Assembly: GCA_014859835.1 (NCBI GenBank) | Contig: JACZKW010000093.1 | Location: 1-18,804 of the forward strand | Length of the DNA stretch: 18,804 nucleotides | Source of the DNA: UBA9653 sp014859835 | GTDB lineage: Archaea > Thermoplasmatota > Thermoplasmata > UBA10834 | Reading direction: 5' to 3' | Shown: positions 7,767 through 14,791 of the stretch, one piece after another | Layout: every line of letters begins with the position of its first letter | How positions within the stretch are numbered: position 1 is the first letter of the stretch | The notes under the pieces: model-generated | What the model saw: only the letters and a program-made list of their open reading frames with translations | Told to the model about the DNA's origin: nothing | Database searches by the model: none | Program-made: the position numbers and the translations under genes

Positions 7767-8708
7767 TTGCTGAAAATCTCCGAACCGTTCATCGAGAAGG
7801 TGAGGCTCCACCTCAAGAGTATTGCGAAGACAGGAAGAGTATTCAGAAGGACCTGGATGGGCATGCTAGGGGTCGCTATACTTCTCGTCTTCATCGTGAT
7901 GGCGGCCTTTCCGGCCCAGATTATGTGGGTCTTCTCGGAGATCGGAGATTGGGAGTATCCATACGGACCACACGACAGGGTGGGTCCGATCAGCCCCGGG
8001 ACCGATCCTTCTTCAGAGCACTGGCTCGGAACGGATCAGAGGGGAAATGATATTCTTGCTAGGACGATATACGGAGCCAGAGTATCGCTCACAATCGGCT
8101 TAGTAGCCACTGCTGTCGCCATGGGATTGGGTTCGGTCGTCGGACTCCTGAGCGGATTCTGGGGCGGCTGGAGGGACGAGGTTCTGATGAGAATCACAGA
8201 CGTCTTCTTGGTGCTGCCTTGGTTAGTGCTCATGATAGTGCTAGCGGCGGTCCTTCCCGGAGGCGACAGCGTGACCAAGATCATCATCGTGATAGGTATC
8301 ACCGGCTGGTCAGGCACTGCGAGGATAGTGCGAGCCCAGGTTCTGTCGGTCAAGAAAAGGGCTTTCGTCGAGAGGGCAAGAGCCATCGGGGCGGGCGATA
8401 TGCGTATCGTGAGAAGACACATCTTTCCGAACGTGTTCCCAATCATCTTCGCCAATGCGATTCTCACGGTGGCGCTGTCAATCCTTTCCGAGAGCGCTCT
8501 CAGCTTCATCTCGCTGGGGCCCGTCGCCACGGAAGTAGTCACCTGGGGCAACATGCTGGATGACGCCATCAACTCTGGCGCTATGGACAACGGCTTCTAT
8601 CTATGGATGATCGTGCCGGGGTTCTGCATCGTCTTCATTGTGCTTGGATTCACATTCATCGGTTATGCCCTCGATGAGATCTTCAATCCGAAGCTCAGGA
8701 AGAGATAG
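7767..8708 (+). CDS. dppC: Oligopeptide ABC transporter permease, DppC/OppC type
   Basis: About 313 residues, with the DppC layout: a short cytoplasmic N-terminus, first helix (MGMLGVAILLVFIVMAAF), an extracytoplasmic loop with HWLGTDQRGNDILARTIYGA, and the EAA loop AFVERARAIGAGDMRIVRRH near residues 199-220. It pairs with DppB to form the channel. The start is uncertain. TTG 7767 has no clear ribosome site; the frame is open back to the DppB stop at 7695-7697, which is in the same frame, so a longer or an unusual start is possible. The gene ends with TAG at 8706, overlapping by 14 bases the end of the convergent methyltransferase gene. No ATPase genes follow. Confidence 0.9.
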   Translation: MLKISEPFIEKVRLHLKSIAKTGRVFRRTWMGMLGVAILLVFIVMAAFPAQIMWVFSEIGDWEYPYGPHDRVGPISPGTDPSSEHWLGTDQRGNDILARTIYGARVSLTIGLVATAVAMGLGSVVGLLSGFWGGWRDEVLMRITDVFLVLPWLVLMIVLAAVLPGGDSVTKIIIVIGITGWSGTARIVRAQVLSVKKRAFVERARAIGAGDMRIVRRHIFPNVFPIIFANAILTVALSILSESALSFISLGPVATEVVTWGNMLDDAINSGAMDNGFYLWMIVPGFCIVFIVLGFTFIGYALDEIFNPKLRKR

Positions 8709-10170
8709 GGGCGGCGTCCAACCACTCCTTCGTTGTCTTCCTGATGAACGCGTCGATATCGGCCTGGATGTCCTTGTCAATCGGCTCCACGACGTGTTCC
8801 TTCAGTATCCACCTGGCCTTCCGTCGCGCCTCCTGAGAGATGTCCCTGCCGCCGGCGTTCAGCCAAGCCTCCCAGCACCTGCGGTCAAACAACGTCGGCA
8901 GGTAGTGCTCCTTCTTGAACATCTTCCCTGTGTGAGGCGATCCGAGGTAGTTCGTCGACCCATACTTGCATATCTCGTCAACTGCCAATGTCTCTTCGTT
9001 GACATCTATGCCTCTGAGTATCCTCAGGACCATGCCAGCGATCTCGTTGTCTATGATCAGCTTCTCATAGGAGAAAGTAAGCGTGCCATCGAGCCCGCCG
9101 CACGCTTCGTAGATGAAGTTCATGCCAGACATTGCCGCAATCAGCATTGACATCGCGGTCTCTGCACCAGCCTGGGAGTCCACGAGCTTGGAGTCGGTGG
9201 TTCCGCCAGTGCCTCTTCTTGGCAGACCGTAGTATCTTCCGAGTTGACCGGTTGCTATGTTGATCAAGCCAACCTCGGGCCCTCCCATTGCCGCCGTTCC
9301 GGTCTTCATGTCCATGACGGCGGAGGATGTGCCGTAGAGCACAGGTGTTCCAGGGTTGGCGAGTTGAGAGACCATGATCCCCGCGAGCACCTCTGCGTTC
9401 TGCTGGGTTATCAGTCCGGCCAGGGTAGAAGGAGCAGTGGCGCCTGCCAGTGCCTCGGGGGCAAAGATCATCGGTTGCTTGTATTTCGCATACACGAGCG
9501 CCCCCTCGATCAGCTCCTTGGAGAGCTGCATCGGACTGACAGGATTCGTGAATCCCAGCAGCGGCGGTTTCTTCATGACCTCCTCGTAGCTGCCTCTCAG
9601 GATGGCCGCCATGTCGATCGTCTCCTGGGCCTTTCTCGCGGTCCACGTGAATCCATCGGTCGTCTTTACGGAGTTCTTCCAGTCAGCGTTTATGCAGTGC
9701 AGATGATAGACATCATCGGGCACATCGCATGGAGTGACAGTCAACAAGATGTGATGTATGTTCTCAAGATAGTCCGCAATTCTGGCGAGGTTCTCGACGT
9801 CGGCCACCGTTCCCGGTCTGATCTTCCCGTCCAAGTCTTGAACCCTCACGGCACACCCCGCAACTCCGAAGTGCACTTTATTCCCGCTGTAGTCGAGTTC
9901 GTACTTCGGGTCCCGTCCGTACATCTTGAACCCGGAAGGCGCTTTCCGGATCGTCTCCTTGACGAGGCTTTCAGGGATTTTGACTATTCTTGTTTTTCTG
10001 TCAACATCCGCCCCCGCGTGGTCGAAAAGCTCAAGCGCCTTCGGTGCCAACACCTTTATGCCCAATCGTCGGAGAACCTCCATAGTTGCGCCATGAATCT
10101 TGTCCAAGTCGTCTCTTGACAGAATCTCGAATTGTCCGCCGACCGGATCTCTTATTTGCAGACTCAGCAC
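8695..10170 (-). CDS. MttB-family methyltransferase, non-pyrrolysine (paralogue c)
   Basis: A complete 491-residue MttB-superfamily protein. By eye, roughly two thirds of aligned residues match paralogue b, including GGQxEILSRDDLDKIHGAT, GFTNPVSPMQLSK, ITQQNAEVLAGIMVS and GLPRRGTGGTTDSK. Its expected activity is methyl transfer from a methylated amine to a corrinoid protein, without pyrrolysine since the frame has no UAG. It starts with GTG at 10170 preceded by GGAG at about 8 bases (TTTGGAGTCGTAGG on the minus strand). It sits on the other side of the transporter operon from paralogue b and on the same strand, which suggests duplication around, or insertion of, the transporter genes. The two copies differ mainly near the N-terminal third and the C-terminal end, so they may prefer different substrates. 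Confidence 0.9.
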   Translation of the reverse strand: MLSLQIRDPVGGQFEILSRDDLDKIHGATMEVLRRLGIKVLAPKALELFDHAGADVDRKTRIVKIPESLVKETIRKAPSGFKMYGRDPKYELDYSGNKVHFGVAGCAVRVQDLDGKIRPGTVADVENLARIADYLENIHHILLTVTPCDVPDDVYHLHCINADWKNSVKTTDGFTWTARKAQETIDMAAILRGSYEEVMKKPPLLGFTNPVSPMQLSKELIEGALVYAKYKQPMIFAPEALAGATAPSTLAGLITQQNAEVLAGIMVSQLANPGTPVLYGTSSAVMDMKTGTAAMGGPEVGLINIATGQLGRYYGLPRRGTGGTTDSKLVDSQAGAETAMSMLIAAMSGMNFIYEACGGLDGTLTFSYEKLIIDNEIAGMVLRILRGIDVNEETLAVDEICKYGSTNYLGSPHTGKMFKKEHYLPTLFDRRCWEAWLNAGGRDISQEARRKARWILKEHVVEPIDKDIQADIDAFIRKTTKEWLDAAPISS

Positions 10171-10388
10171 CCTACGACTCCAAACGAATAACTAGCCTAT
10201 GTACCTGACGCTTCGACAATGATGTCTTAAGAGCATCTTTGAAAAAGATATAGATTGGACCGCGAATGCCAGCCTTCCTTGTGCGAGGTGGCATACACCC
10301 CTTTATCCATTTCATGACGTTGAATGTGCGCATGCGCTGAGAGCCCTTAAATAACAAAGTGCCGATGAGATGGAAGGGTGTCTCGGCT
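10171..10388. promoter_or_regulatory. Divergent promoter region, methyltransferase c and M24 peptidase gene
   Basis: For the plus-strand gene, CCTTAAATAA at 10345-10354 is a TATA box; transcription would start near 10375, just before the ribosome site GGAAGGGTG (10372-10380) and ATG 10389. A 10-base perfect palindrome, GCGCATGCGC (10328-10337), sits immediately upstream of the TATA box and could be an operator. For the minus-strand gene an AT-rich CTATATC (complement of about 10248-10254) is a weak TATA candidate. Confidence 0.6.
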
Positions 10389-11504
10389 ATGTTGACAGAT
10401 AGACTCAGGAAAGTCAAATCACTCATGGAAGAAGGAGGGTACGAAAGCCTGTTCATATCACCAGGACCGAATCAGCGCTACTTGACCGGCTTACATTATG
10501 ACTATCCTGGTGATGCTTGGGATACAATCATTACCTGGGATATGATCACGGCGGAAATCATTCCACTTGACGGAGACCCGGTTCTTGTAGTGCCGAGAAT
10601 CTGTGAGAATTGGGTGAGAGAGACTTCGGAAATCGACGACATCCGGTGCTATTCCGGTGCAGAAAACCGAAAGGCAATTCTCAAAGATTTGTTGGGCAAT
10701 GTGAGGGGAACGCTCGGCACGGAAGATCACTTGCCGTTCAAGATCTATGAGCAACTCGCTGCTGCCCTTCCACAAATCAAGATCAAGAATGCCTCAGACA
10801 TGTTGAGTCACGCTAGGCTGGTCAAATCAGAGGAAGAAATAGAATCTATGCGAAAAGCCGCCGGAATAGTAGAGAAGGGTGTGAAGGTAGGCAGGGAATT
10901 CATTCGGGAATCCATTACAGAAAAGGAGATTTCCATTGAAGTAGAAAGAGCGATGCGGAGACATGGAGCTGAAAGTATATCATATTGCGTTGTTCAGACT
11001 GGAGCCAAGACAGCTTCGTGGGACCCTCCTTCCGAGAACCGTGTGAAGAAAGGCGATTTGTTCCTAATGGATTTGTCCGCGACATACAACGGCTATCATG
11101 CAGACATTACACGACCGACTGTTGTCGGAGCGCCTAGTGAGAAACAGAAGAAGGTTCATGGGGTAGTCCTAGACGCGCAGTTGAAGGCCATAGACGCGGT
11201 CCGGGATGGAGTGAAAGCGGGTGTAGTCAATGATGCAGCGAGGAGAGTCATTGATGAGAGGGGATATGGAAAATACTTCCCCTTCGGGATTGGACATGGT
11301 TTGGGTCTCGAGGCGCACGAAATGCCCCATTTGACAGAATATAGAGACATGGAAATGGTCCTACAACCAGGAATGGTCATGACTATAGAACCTACAATCA
11401 ATCTTCCAGGCGAGTTCGGCATAAGAATAGAAGACGATATTCTAGTGACCGTCGGAGGAAGAGAGTCTTTGACTACCCTTGGAAAAGAGCTTGTTCAGAT
11501 CTGA
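10389..11504 (+). CDS. M24-family metallopeptidase (Xaa-Pro dipeptidase/creatinase fold)
   Basis: A 371-residue cytoplasmic enzyme with the creatinase-type N-terminal domain (about residues 1-130) and the pita-bread catalytic domain (about 140-371). All five metal ligands of M24 metallopeptidases are present: Asp228 and Asp239 (MDLSATYNGYHAD), His303 (GIGHGLG), Glu334 (TIEPT) and Glu348 (RIEDD). The family includes Xaa-Pro dipeptidases, creatinase and the DMSP lyase DddP. Keeping all five ligands favours a metal hydrolase over metal-free creatinase. Start: a GTG at 10359 and ATG at 10365 are too close to the TATA box; ATG 10389 follows both the box and a ribosome site. Its position beside methyltransferases and a peptide transporter suggests it hydrolyses the imported compound, possibly a proline-containing peptide. 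Confidence 0.9.
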   Translation: MLTDRLRKVKSLMEEGGYESLFISPGPNQRYLTGLHYDYPGDAWDTIITWDMITAEIIPLDGDPVLVVPRICENWVRETSEIDDIRCYSGAENRKAILKDLLGNVRGTLGTEDHLPFKIYEQLAAALPQIKIKNASDMLSHARLVKSEEEIESMRKAAGIVEKGVKVGREFIRESITEKEISIEVERAMRRHGAESISYCVVQTGAKTASWDPPSENRVKKGDLFLMDLSATYNGYHADITRPTVVGAPSEKQKKVHGVVLDAQLKAIDAVRDGVKAGVVNDAARRVIDERGYGKYFPFGIGHGLGLEAHEMPHLTEYRDMEMVLQPGMVMTIEPTINLPGEFGIRIEDDILVTVGGRESLTTLGKELVQI

Positions 11505-11800
11505 GAAGCAAGAGTTCACATGTCGCACAGACTGTATCTCGCGTTCCGTGAAGAATTGGGAATTGATTGGAATTCCTCAAGTCAACTGCTTAATCAGGCA
11601 TGAGGATATTGTGATGACATGCCACCTGAGGAGCGCACAAGGAAGGCATCCCGAAAGAGGATGGTCATAGAGTTGAGGGTTGATATCGACTACGAGCAGC
11701 TCCAGCAGGGACGGGCAGAACCTGCCATATCCGAAGACAGATGGAAGGCTGCAGGACGACTACCGAAACGCCCTTCGGTGGCACAACGGGATTCAGATGG

Positions 11801-11917
11801 ATGAATGTGCCCATATCCGCAGCAAGGAATCGAGAAACAATGATCATGCTCTGGCTTGTTGGCGCATCCTTCCTCGCGATCATGGTGTCCATGTGGTCTA
11901 CCTGCTACGTCGACTAA
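11801..11917 (+). CDS. Possible 38-residue single-pass membrane peptide
   Basis: ATG 11801 opens a short frame whose middle (TMIMLWLVGASFLAIMVSMW) is a plausible membrane helix, ending STCYVD and TAA. There is no clear ribosome site and no known family. The same frame is open further upstream (PFGGTTGFRW...), so it might instead be the C-terminal remnant of a decayed membrane protein. Treat as a candidate only. Confidence 0.2.
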   Translation: MNVPISAARNRETMIMLWLVGASFLAIMVSMWSTCYVD

Positions 11918-11943
11918 GCCAGGGTAGAGCGTGATATGGACGG

Positions 11944-12134
11944 TAGGAAAGAGGACGAGGGGGAATCCACCTCGGCATCAAACCCCAGTGATAGAGATGA
12001 GCCAGTCAATCAGGTTTGAATGTCGCACAACTGGACCTCCGATTTCACGAGGAAAGGCGATGAAAAAGTTTACATCCAGGTACAAAAAGGCCCTGATTGA
12101 AGAATGGCCAGTCATTGCATTTCATCCACGGCTC
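11944..12134 (+). repeat. Dispersed intergenic repeat, copy B
   Basis: The core 12040-12134 matches copy A (361-455) at 93 of 95 bases in the same orientation, 11.7 kb away. Weaker similarity goes back to about 11944: a purine-rich run, an ACCTCGGCATCAAA box, GATAGAGATGAGCC and GTTTGAATGTCGCACAAC. Similarity stops abruptly after GGCTC, where each copy continues with its own sequence. Confidence 0.85.
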
Positions 12135-12197
12135 ATGGCACATAGATTGTATTATGCCACTCATGATCATCATTCGACGGTTACGCGGATGGAATGA
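12060..12197 (+). CDS. Small ORF in repeat copy B, 45 residues, unknown
   Basis: ATG 12060 follows GAGG with a 7-base gap, as in copy A. The first 25 residues equal those of the ORF at 381-488; the tail is different and longer (MAHRLYYATHDHHST then VTRME) and rich in histidine. The shared-head, private-tail pattern could mean a precursor peptide with a fixed leader, or simply a repeat inserted in front of unrelated sequence. No known domain is seen. Confidence 0.35.
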   Translation: MKKFTSRYKKALIEEWPVIAFHPRLMAHRLYYATHDHHSTVTRME

Positions 12198-12235
12198 GTC
12201 GCAGCTTGTGTGACATAATCGGCAGCAACATTCAT

Positions 12236-12302
12236 CTTTAAATGAATCAATGAATCCTCAAATCACTTGATGCAGCATATTGACTCAGGGGCGATCGACT
12301 AG
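12236..12302 (+). promoter_or_regulatory. TATA element and leader of the phosphatase gene
   Basis: CTTTAAAT at 12236-12243 sits within an AT-rich tract and would place a transcription start near 12266, leaving a leader of about 37 bases. GGGGCGAT (about 12288-12295) is a weak ribosome-site candidate before ATG 12303. Assigned by eye. Confidence 0.45.
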
Positions 12303-12752
12303 ATGTGTTCGGTATATTTCGTGTGCCACGGAAACACCTGCAGAAGCCCGATGGCTGCTGAGATATTCCGACAGATCGCGAAGGCGAACGGGGCAGATGG
12401 AGTATCCATCGGTTCCTTCGGGACGGAGCCATGCTATCCCGATAATCCCAATATGAAGGAATCGAGGGAGGCTGCAGTGACAGAGATCATGGGCGGACTC
12501 ATCGAATTATATCGCCATAGGCCCAAGGGCATCGAAGGGGTGGACCTGAAGTCGGAGGATCTGTTGGTCATATTGAATCCTGGTGATATGCCTGCACTCA
12601 AAGAACAGATTGCCGAGACAGAGACTATGCCCAGGCTCATAGTCTGGGACATCGAGGATCCTTTTCTCGAACCCCTCGAGAAGTATATCGATAGCGCGAG
12701 GGCCATCAAATCTGCGATCGAGCGCGATCTACATCTCCTCTTAGGAGACTAG
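12303..12752 (+). CDS. Low-molecular-weight phosphatase family protein, arginine-phosphatase-like
   Basis: A 149-residue cytoplasmic protein with the LMW-PTP loop at the N-terminus: FVCHGNTCRSP, giving nucleophile Cys8 and Arg14 in CX5R, and a late acidic motif DIEDPF that supplies the general acid Asp. The residue at loop position 12 is Thr; this is the residue found in the arginine phosphatase YwlE, where tyrosine phosphatases have Ile or Leu, so protein-arginine phosphatase activity is a reasonable inference. A related arsenate reductase is less likely: it would need further redox cysteines, and only Cys2, 8, 13 and one at about 44 are present. The middle third is diverged from known members. 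It stands alone, with the next gene convergent. Confidence 0.82.
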   Translation: MCSVYFVCHGNTCRSPMAAEIFRQIAKANGADGVSIGSFGTEPCYPDNPNMKESREAAVTEIMGGLIELYRHRPKGIEGVDLKSEDLLVILNPGDMPALKEQIAETETMPRLIVWDIEDPFLEPLEKYIDSARAIKSAIERDLHLLLGD

Positions 12753-12848
12753 GGTACGCAAAAGATATCGACTGCATGTCAATTGTGAGTGGTCTCGAAG
12801 ACCCTCACCGTGAGATTGCAGATATCTTCCGCGGCCGATCTGATCCAA

Positions 12849-13976
12849 TCATGCACCTGTCCACACAGGCGCGGTCCATGCGGTCACACCCGGGAGGCCC
12901 AGTTCGTTCGATTGCGTGGACACACGGATGTAGTAGTAGGTCGAACCGTCTGAGTCCAGTGTCACTGTACTGTCGAATATGCAGCTGCCGTCACCGGTCA
13001 TGTTCTTTACGACCTGGCCTCCATCCGAGACAATCTCTACCCATGTGATCGCATCGCTCGCGACCCTGTCAGGGTCCTCGATGTGAATGTCCGCGGTGAA
13101 GGATGACTCGCCGTTCAACACCGACCCCATTACAGCACCGTTGAGCGTGAAGCATATCTCGAGGTTGCTGTCCTGGGTCGCGTATCCTCTGCCCTGTCGC
13201 ATCGCGTCATACAAGTCCTCTCGTGTGAGACTCTGCGCCAGGAGCACCGTCCTCACCTCATAGCCGGATATCCATTCGCCGTAGTGGTCGTCCGATGTGG
13301 CGGTCGGCATCATGTGCCATCCAGCATCCAACGCCTTGATGTAGCTCGACTCGCGGTCTCCCCAGTTGTAGCACTCAATCATGCCCATTGCGAGGTCGCG
13401 CTCCTCGTTGCAGAAATCGAACTGGTAGTAGTCCCAGCAGACAGGGCAGCCGTATGACAGCGGATGGTTCCACTGCCCGATAGCTCCAGGCTCATCTGCA
13501 ATCCAATCATATATCCACGGGAACAACGAATCGCCGGTCATCCGCTCTCCCTCAAAGTGCGGGTAGGGTTTGGAAACGGCGTCCGGGGGCATGTTCCTCG
13601 TGCCGTAGATGTTGATCTCGTTTATGCCTGGAATGAAATACTCGTATCCCGCCATTGCGACGAACTCTCCTTCGATATCGTGTTCGTCCGCTGAGCGCAG
13701 TATGTCATTCCACTCCCATTCGAGCAGCAGATAATGATGGTCCGTTATCGCCATGAAGTCTGCTCCCGCTGCCCGAGCTGCCTCGAACGCTTCATCGGGC
13801 GTGCCCTCCCCGTCGGAATAAGACGTGTGAGAGTGCAGGTCGCCGAAGTACAGGTTGTACACGGGAGCGGCATCTTCCGCTCCGACCGTGCGTACAGTCG
13901 CTCCGCAGAAGGGAGCGCTGAGCATTGCGATCACAAGAGCCAAGGACAATCCCGAGATGAGCCTTCCTCTGAACAT
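12849..13976 (-). CDS. Exported PHP-domain metal-dependent phosphoesterase-like protein
   Basis: A 375-residue protein with a signal peptide (LISGLSLALVIAMLSAPFCGA) followed by a PHP domain of the CehA type. Metal-ligand motifs are visible: GDLHSHTSYSDG (about residues 45-56), AITDHH (about 76-81), a Glu in GYEYF, NHP (about 170-172) and TATSDDHYG (about 225-233). A beta-rich C-terminal part follows. PHP proteins hydrolyse phosphoesters or act as other metal hydrolases; the exported location points to an extracytoplasmic substrate, not identifiable here. ATG 13976 is chosen over TTG 13985 because GGGGGGAC lies 9-10 bases ahead of it. The last gene on its left is convergent. Confidence 0.85.
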   Translation of the reverse strand: MFRGRLISGLSLALVIAMLSAPFCGATVRTVGAEDAAPVYNLYFGDLHSHTSYSDGEGTPDEAFEAARAAGADFMAITDHHYLLLEWEWNDILRSADEHDIEGEFVAMAGYEYFIPGINEINIYGTRNMPPDAVSKPYPHFEGERMTGDSLFPWIYDWIADEPGAIGQWNHPLSYGCPVCWDYYQFDFCNEERDLAMGMIECYNWGDRESSYIKALDAGWHMMPTATSDDHYGEWISGYEVRTVLLAQSLTREDLYDAMRQGRGYATQDSNLEICFTLNGAVMGSVLNGESSFTADIHIEDPDRVASDAITWVEIVSDGGQVVKNMTGDGSCIFDSTVTLDSDGSTYYYIRVSTQSNELGLPGVTAWTAPVWTGA

Positions 13977-14240
13977 GTTTGACAAGTCCCCCCGACACCA
14001 GGCTATCGGAAGGGCATCTCCCAGAGTCTATATATTGATTACTGACTCAGGGTGTTATTAGCGTATTAAAAGAAGATGAGGAAGACGAGAAGAAAGAAGA
14101 AGAAATCCAGCTCGGCATTAAAATCACGGAATTGAGAAATAGCCAGTCATCCCGTTTCATCCACGACTCTCCCGCACACTGCGATACCTGGGACAGAGCT
14201 GAACACCTGGCAAGATGGACGAGCAGATCATCAGAGAAGC
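13977..14240. promoter_or_regulatory. Promoter of the PHP gene and repeat copy C
   Basis: On the minus strand the tract ATCAATATATAGA (complement of about 14028-14038) is a TATA box about 55 bases before ATG 13976, giving a leader of some 30 bases that holds the GGGGGGAC ribosome site. Further right, 14067-14170 is repeat copy C: a purine-rich run, AATCCAGCTCGGCATTAAAATC, and AGCCAGTCAT...TTTCATCCACGACTC, which matches the ends of copies A and B but lacks their middle. On the minus strand the purine run is a T/C-rich tract after the GYD gene and may end its transcript. Confidence 0.55.
14067..14170 (+). repeat. Dispersed intergenic repeat, copy C (internally deleted)
   Basis: It has the purine-rich 5' run and AGCTCGGCATTAAAATC box seen in the family, then jumps to AGCCAGTCATCCCGTTTCATCCACGACTC (about 14141-14168), close to the 3' end of copies A and B. 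The small-ORF start is missing. The alignment is by eye and the similarity is moderate. Confidence 0.5.
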
Positions 14241-14528
14241 CTATGACTTGAACCCGGCCAGAAAGTCATCTATGGGGATTGCCGATAGAGTGTTCGTCTC
14301 CAGGGTTCCGCGGGAACCCAGGTCCACCATGACCTTTGATATTGTGACATTGTCCTGTGCTTCCAGAATGGTCAGGAAATCGTATTCGCCGAGAAGTGCG
14401 AACTGGTGCAGAACTCGTGCGCCCATCTTCGAGATCTCCTCGTTCACTTCCTTAACGCGTTCTGGCTTGGCCTTGAGTGTCTTCCGCCCTTCATCCGTCA
14501 ATTTCGACAATACTACGTATACCGCCAC
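14241..14528 (-). CDS. GYD-domain protein
   Basis: A 95-residue single-domain protein with the GYD-family pattern: start MAVYVVLSKLTDEGRKTLKA, then RVKEVNEEISKMGARVLHQF, LLGEYDFLTILEAQDN and a C-terminal helix. Members are small alpha/beta barrel-like dimeric proteins common in archaea and bacteria with no settled function. GTG 14528 is preferred over GTG 14537 because AGGTGG lies 5 bases before it and the protein then starts as relatives do. It stands alone, with an AT-rich upstream stretch as a weak promoter candidate. Confidence 0.85.
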   Translation of the reverse strand: MAVYVVLSKLTDEGRKTLKAKPERVKEVNEEISKMGARVLHQFALLGEYDFLTILEAQDNVTISKVMVDLGSRGTLETNTLSAIPIDDFLAGFKS

Positions 14529-14791
14529 TTCAACCACCTACACGACTGCATGAAAATCGTCCCTCATATCTCTTTTGCCGATTAGAGAGGAGCCATCCGC
14601 CCGAGTTTGCATGTATCGCACCTGCACTCTGCAATGCTTCATTTCATTCACCCCTCGCGGTCGGGAGAATCGGCCTGAGGGGAGAGGAACAATCCCCCAC
14701 AGACTCCTCCGAAGACCCTGTGGTGCGCGACCACCGCATCGCTGTCGACCCCCGCTCAGTGACAAGCAGGAATAGGCGCACCCGGTCGTCG
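14529..14791. other. Intergenic spacer with repeat copy E
   Basis: The 263 bases between the C45 hydrolase gene and the GYD gene contain GAGCCATCCGCCCGAGTTTGCATG followed by TCGCACCTG (about 14589-14623), which resembles the middle part of repeat copy A (GAGCCGCCCTTGCGGGTTTGCATG then TCGTACAACCTG), and TTCATTTCATTCACCCCTC, which resembles the 3' end. No other gene or RNA is apparent. Confidence 0.4.

Larger units (their letters stand above)
11505..12302. other. Long intergenic region with repeat copy B and a promoter
   Basis: Almost 800 bases hold no well-supported normal-sized gene. From left to right: a box TTCACATGTCGCAC near 11515-11528 that resembles the GTTTGCATGTCG box of the other repeats; a 38-residue membrane-like ORF (11801-11917); repeat copy B (11944-12134) with its small ORF; and an AT-rich TATA element CTTTAAAT (12236-12243) for the phosphatase gene. 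The open frame at 11619-11804 lacks family features and changes frame before the membrane-like segment, so the stretch could also be a decayed gene. Confidence 0.55.

Noticed and set aside
7695..7770. DppB-DppC fusion by UGA read-through
   Set aside because: The two genes share a frame with only one stop between them, but both are normal length as separate permeases and no recoding signal is seen.
8036..8590. 184-residue open frame on the minus strand
   Set aside because: It is antisense to DppC, whose helices and EAA loop are clear.
9244..10119. 291-residue open frame on the plus strand
   Set aside because: It mirrors the well-supported methyltransferase c gene and shows no domain; high-GC codon bias explains the open frame.
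11619..11804. 61-residue open frame after the M24 gene
   Set aside because: No ribosome site, no family feature, and likely part of decayed sequence.
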